This document shows, piece after piece, positions 22,726 through 25,988 of a DNA stretch of 25,988 nt. The notes under the pieces were generated by a model, which was given only the letters and a program-made list of their open reading frames with translations, made no database searches and was not told the DNA's origin. Both the position numbers and the translations under genes were made by a program. Numbering within the stretch: position 1 is the stretch's first letter; each line of letters starts with the position of its first letter. This DNA comes from a virus, in the IMG/VR virus record IMGVR_UViG_3300030104_000569, positions 1-25,988 of that record; one strand, 5' to 3'.

Positions 22726-23338
22726 TCATTATTCTCCTTATATCTAAATGGGTTAAACTATCTTCACTACCTAATGTATCAACACTAAATGTATTAAAAG
22801 ACATACTTAATCTTGATTCTTTTCCTAAATTTAATGGCACGCTATGTTTTAAATCTGATGGAAACAATAGTAATTCTCCAGATGTACAAGGTAATAAAAA
22901 TGTTTCTGAATTTAAATTATTGTATTTCTTAGGATCTAATTTCATAGCAGCTTGTACTGATTTAGAGAATTGTATAGGTGGTAATGTTTTATCTTGTCTT
23001 AAATAAAAAACTCCACTTAATATACTATTAGGATGCACATGTTCATGGTGCTTGGAACCTGGTGGATTTTTATTAGCCCAGCATTGAGTAATAACTAATC
23101 TTTGTTCTGACTGTGAAATATTTTTAGTATACTTATTTAAACTTTCGTAAAAAAAATTTTTTAAATTTTTTAATTGTTCTATCTCTAATAAATAACTATC
23201 TGCAGATTTAAAATTAGCATTAGCTTTTTGTTCCTTGTAAGGTAAAGAATCCACGTACTTTATTTCTTTACTTAAATCACCTTCGTATTTTGTAATAAGC
23301 ACTGGTGTTGGAAATATTTGTAATAATTCTTCTTTCAT
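22712..23338 (-). CDS. Putative 2OG-Fe(II) oxygenase, PF13759-like
   Basis: The 208-residue protein begins QIFPTPVLITKYEG, the typical opening of the PF13759 / TIGR02466 group. It carries an H-x-H pair at H100 and H102 (SKHHEHVHPNSILSGVFYL), a distal H165 (SDLKHSVP) and R176 (ESRLSMSFNTF). This gives a plausible Fe/2-oxoglutarate site with His replacing the usual Asp of HxD. It is distinct in sequence from the next gene, so the two are not a recent duplication. The start at 23338 lacks a Shine-Dalgarno; a 23-nt AT-rich gap separates it from the fibre gene. Members are common in marine phages and the substrate is unknown. Confidence 0.82.
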   Translation of the reverse strand: MKEELLQIFPTPVLITKYEGDLSKEIKYVDSLPYKEQKANANFKSADSYLLEIEQLKNLKNFFYESLNKYTKNISQSEQRLVITQCWANKNPPGSKHHEHVHPNSILSGVFYLRQDKTLPPIQFSKSVQAAMKLDPKKYNNLNSETFLLPCTSGELLLFPSDLKHSVPLNLGKESRLSMSFNTFSVDTLGSEDSLTHLDIRRIMNEHN

Positions 23339-23361
23339 ATATAGGACTATACTATATTATT

Positions 23362-25236
23362 TTAGGATTGTAAACCTCCGTGCGAGTCTGATGCACTACC
23401 TTTTTCACTAGCTGCTGCTTTTAAATCTCCAAAATCAGCGGCATCTCCTGTAGAAGCAATAGTTATATAATCTATAGTAGTTTCTTTTCCTGGTGTATGA
23501 CGACCAGCAAACACTGCCCTAGTTCCATTTGAACCTGGACAAGCCGCTTTTCCAGCTTGTGTTAAATCACCGAAATCAGAAGCATCTCCAGTTGATGCAA
23601 TCGTTACATAATCTATAACATCTGAATTACTTGGTGATCCTCCACCTGCCGCAACGGCTCTTACTGATGAAGCTGCTCCAGAACAGTTTGATCTCGATAG
23701 CGTTAAATCACCAAAATCACTTGCATCTCCAGTTGACGCAATAGTAACATAATCTATAATATTTATTTGTGATGGTGTTGTTCCTCCAAGAGACAAACCT
23801 CGTGTATTACTAGATGCACCAGCAGGAGCTTGTTTAACATTTGTTAGATTTCCAAAGTCAGTAGCATTTCCCATAGTTGCAATAGTAATATAATCAATTA
23901 TATTTACAATGTATGGTGAACCAGGTGCATATCCTCCCATAAAAAGTCCACGAGTAGTATTTCCAACATTACCATAAGCATGCCCATAACGTTCCTGTGT
24001 TGTGTCACCAAAATCACAAACGTTGCCTTCAGTAGCAAACTCTATTGCTTGCATTTCAGCAGTGTAATATGGTGATCCAGGAAAATAATATCCGCTAGAA
24101 AAAACAGCTCTAGTATAACTAGAAGCACAACCTATACCATTTGATATTTGACTTCTTAAATCACCAAAATTTCTTGCATTACCTAAAGTTGGTATATTGT
24201 ATGTATCTATATCAACTGTTCCACTACCAGGTGAAAGTTGACCGCCGCAAATTAATGTTTTTCCTGATCCAGGCATATGGGTTACTGATGGACGTTGTAT
24301 AGAATCTAAATCTATTCCACCGTGAGCTGGCATTGCTATGGAATTTAACGTATCTCCATTAGCTAAATCTCCAAAATCTGTTGCATTACCAAAAGTTGCA
24401 ATAGTTACAAAATCAATTACATTAACAACAGTACCTCCACCCGTAGTTCCCCCTAAACACAAACCTCTAATTGAATTTGAAGCTGATCCATTATCTCCTC
24501 TAGCTACTGTTATATCACCAAAATCTGCAGCGTTTCCTGTTGTAGCTATTTGTACAGTGTCGATAGTGCTAACCACTGATGGACTATGGTTTCCCATAAA
24601 AACTGCTCTTGTTGAACTTGAATTAGCTGCTGGTCCATTTTTAGCGGCAGTTAAATCTCCAAAATCTGTTGTATTACCTGTTGTTGAAATTGTAACATAT
24701 TGAATAACATCAATATCACCAGGTGCACCCCCTCCTGCAAATAAACCTCTAGTAGTTGAACTAACTGCCCCTCCACTTCTTGTAGCAGCAGCTAAATCTC
24801 CAAAGTCAATGGAATCACCAAGAGATGCCATAAAGTTATAATCTATTACATTAGAATGACTAGGAGTTGCACCTCCTCCTCTAATTCCCCTAACATTATT
24901 TCCAAGTGCACCCTCACTACCATCTCTTGTGCTATTTGTACTATCTCCAAAATCTGCAGCATTACCTTCTGAAGCTATGGTAACATAGTCTAATATGTTT
25001 GTTTGAGCTGTTCCTGGAAAACTTCCATTTACACAAATACCTCTTGTAGTAGAAGTAAAACAAGAATTAGATCCTCGATTTTGTGTTAAAGTTCCAAAAC
25101 TACTACTATTTCCTGTTGTGCTAATATTAATTTTTTCAATTGCGTCTGATCCATTATTCTGTAATAAAGCTCTATCATTTCTACTCTCATTAGCTCTAAC
25201 TATATTATATCGTTCTTTAATATCCCAAACAGCCAT
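23362..25236 (-). CDS. Tandem-repeat (kelch-like) fibre protein, 624 aa
   Basis: After a unique N-terminus (MAVWDIKERYNIVRANES), the protein is almost wholly made of about twelve repeats of roughly 47-50 residues. Each has an RGLF-GG segment, then NVIDYVTIASTGDASDFGDL or a variant, then a variable polar linker. The Gly-Gly doublet and four-strand rhythm recall kelch beta-propeller blades. It ends SDSHGGLQS. From memory, such proteins are frequent in marine phage fibre regions, often as several copies. A receptor-binding or fibre-associated role is inferred from repeats and context. It starts by TAATG overlap with a paralogous gene. Repeats near the C-terminus are almost identical and those in the middle have diverged. 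Confidence 0.85.
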   Translation of the reverse strand: MAVWDIKERYNIVRANESRNDRALLQNNGSDAIEKINISTTGNSSSFGTLTQNRGSNSCFTSTTRGICVNGSFPGTAQTNILDYVTIASEGNAADFGDSTNSTRDGSEGALGNNVRGIRGGGATPSHSNVIDYNFMASLGDSIDFGDLAAATRSGGAVSSTTRGLFAGGGAPGDIDVIQYVTISTTGNTTDFGDLTAAKNGPAANSSSTRAVFMGNHSPSVVSTIDTVQIATTGNAADFGDITVARGDNGSASNSIRGLCLGGTTGGGTVVNVIDFVTIATFGNATDFGDLANGDTLNSIAMPAHGGIDLDSIQRPSVTHMPGSGKTLICGGQLSPGSGTVDIDTYNIPTLGNARNFGDLRSQISNGIGCASSYTRAVFSSGYYFPGSPYYTAEMQAIEFATEGNVCDFGDTTQERYGHAYGNVGNTTRGLFMGGYAPGSPYIVNIIDYITIATMGNATDFGNLTNVKQAPAGASSNTRGLSLGGTTPSQINIIDYVTIASTGDASDFGDLTLSRSNCSGAASSVRAVAAGGGSPSNSDVIDYVTIASTGDASDFGDLTQAGKAACPGSNGTRAVFAGRHTPGKETTIDYITIASTGDAADFGDLKAAASEKGSASDSHGGLQS

Positions 25237-25988
25237 TATCCTTGTAAACCTCCATGAGAATCTGAGTTTCCAACTAAACCTCTTATAGCAGCTATTAAAT
25301 CTCCAAAATCAGCAGCATCTCCAGTAGAAGCAATAGTTACATAATCAATTACATTTGAAACACCAGGTGCAGCTCCACCTCCTGTCACACCTCTAATTGA
25401 GTTTGATAGAGAACCAGTATCATATCTTGCTGAAGTTAAATCACCAAAGTCTGTTACATCACCCGTTGAAGCTATTGTAATATATTCTAAAATATTGTGT
25501 GAGGCTGGATGTACTGATCCTCCTGAAACTATACCTCTTGTGCTAGAAGAAAAACCAGTTGTTTCTGTTCTAGCTGCACTTAAATCTCCAAAGTCTGTTG
25601 TATTTCCAGTTGAAGCTATGGTAACATATTCAATTATATTTACTTCAGCACCTGGTGCTGTTCCACCAGCAAACACACCTCTTGTATTATTACTAATACC
25701 GCCTGTACTTTGACGACCTGCACTTAAATTTCCAAAATCACTTGCATCCCCCATAGTTGCCATTGTTACATACCCTATTGTATCATTTTGAGTAGGACTA
25801 ACATGACCTCCTCCAAAAAGTCCTCTAGTAGTACTACCTACATTTCCATTTTGTGGATCATAAACAGAAACAGTTAAATTTCCAAAGTCGGCAGCATTAC
25901 CTAATGATTGGAATTCAACAGATTCAATTGTATTTGTGTAATCAGAACCATATCCTCCTGCTGAAAGAGCACGAGTTAAACTTGAAGC
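25236..25988 (-). CDS. Tandem-repeat fibre protein, paralogue of the next gene (5' end beyond right edge)
   Basis: The reading frame is open from the right edge of the window to a TAA at 25236, giving 250 visible residues. The true start is outside. A Met at 25763 is internal, since repeat sequence continues in frame upstream of it (RALSAGGYG, DYTNTIESVEF, SLGNAADFGNL). It contains five full repeats of the same kind as the downstream gene and ends SDSHGGLQG, almost the same C-terminus. A tandem duplication of a fibre gene is the simplest explanation. The last codons include AAGGA, the ribosome site for the downstream gene. Confidence 0.85.
   Translation of the reverse strand, partial: ASSLTRALSAGGYGSDYTNTIESVEFQSLGNAADFGNLTVSVYDPQNGNVGSTTRGLFGGGHVSPTQNDTIGYVTMATMGDASDFGNLSAGRQSTGGISNNTRGVFAGGTAPGAEVNIIEYVTIASTGNTTDFGDLSAARTETTGFSSSTRGIVSGGSVHPASHNILEYITIASTGDVTDFGDLTSARYDTGSLSNSIRGVTGGGAAPGVSNVIDYVTIASTGDAADFGDLIAAIRGLVGNSDSHGGLQG

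Larger units (their letters stand above)
23362..25988 (-). repeat. Coding tandem repeats of about 140-150 nt across two fibre genes
   Basis: About seventeen repeat units are visible across the two genes, marked by the recurrent CCAAAATC and ACATAATC words on the plus strand. Unit spacing is mostly 140-160 nt, with one longer unit near 24160-24360. The most similar copies lie at 23420-23760 and 25290-25740. Such repeats can recombine and change copy number. Confidence 0.85.

Noticed and set aside
25236-25240. Frameshift splitting one long fibre gene in two
   Set aside because: The upstream gene ends with its own SHGGLQ tail and the downstream gene starts with a unique N-terminus and a ribosome site, so these are two genes.
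23362-25988. Regularly spaced repeats suggesting a CRISPR array
   Set aside because: Repeats are about 140-150 nt apart, imperfect, and lie in two continuous reading frames with a clear protein repeat. No cas genes are present.
23362-25988. Diversity-generating retroelement at the fibre genes
   Set aside because: No reverse transcriptase gene or template repeat with A-specific variation is visible in the window.
1-25988. tRNA genes, integrase or insertion sequences
   Set aside because: Gaps between genes are at most about 90 nt and none holds a cloverleaf; no recombinase or transposase motif was seen.

Overview
The window is a contiguous piece of an AT-rich double-stranded DNA phage genome (about one third G+C in the stretch I counted). 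It has tightly packed, overlapping genes, a replication module, and a tail, fibre and internal-virion module. Several proteins resemble, from memory, families common in marine virioplankton and in phages of SAR11 (Pelagibacter)-like bacteria. These include the secreted protein with a conserved Cys core, the 216-residue protein, the repeat fibres and the nozzle-like protein. A marine, probably podovirus-like phage of an AT-rich alphaproteobacterium is the best reading, but this is inference. Terminase, portal, major capsid protein, integrase, RNA polymerase and endolysin are not recognisable here. The first three may lie beyond the right edge.

Layout. From 9512 leftward, minus-strand genes form one block: a small unknown protein, a coiled-coil protein, a putative ssDNA-binding protein, an archaeo-eukaryotic-type primase, a UvrD-like helicase, a DUF3310 protein and a family A DNA polymerase. 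After these come a 34-residue membrane peptide, a conserved unknown, a Cys-rich metal-binding peptide and two proteins with signal peptides. The last of these runs off the left edge. From the right edge down to 11024, a second minus-strand block encodes two tandem-repeat fibre proteins (the first cut by the right edge), two 2-oxoglutarate/Fe(II) oxygenase-like proteins, a nozzle-like tail protein, two small proteins, four large proteins that look like internal virion or ejection proteins or scaffolds, a large glycine/proline-rich protein and a small holin-like protein. Between the blocks sits the only plus-strand gene, an SNF2-type helicase (9564-10997). It diverges from the replication block and converges on the virion block.

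Control. The 9515-9548 gap is a perfect 12-bp inverted repeat that builds two face-to-face, fully overlapping sigma70-type promoters (TTGACA, 17 bp, TATATT on each strand). One would drive the SNF2 gene and the other the replication block, whose first transcript would be leaderless or nearly so. A strong GC-rich hairpin lies between the ssDNA-binding and primase genes. Most adjacent genes overlap by TAATG, ATGA or TGATG, which suggests translational coupling.

How the parts work together. Primase, UvrD-like helicase, PolA (Leu at the position equivalent to E. coli Phe762, proofreading residues intact), putative SSB and SNF2 helicase would form a phage replisome. No T7 gp4-type or DnaB-type hexameric helicase is visible. 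The virion block would supply adsorption fibres, the tail nozzle and the proteins ejected with the DNA. There is no gene-free stretch longer than about 90 bases, no tRNA, no CRISPR array and no insertion sequence.
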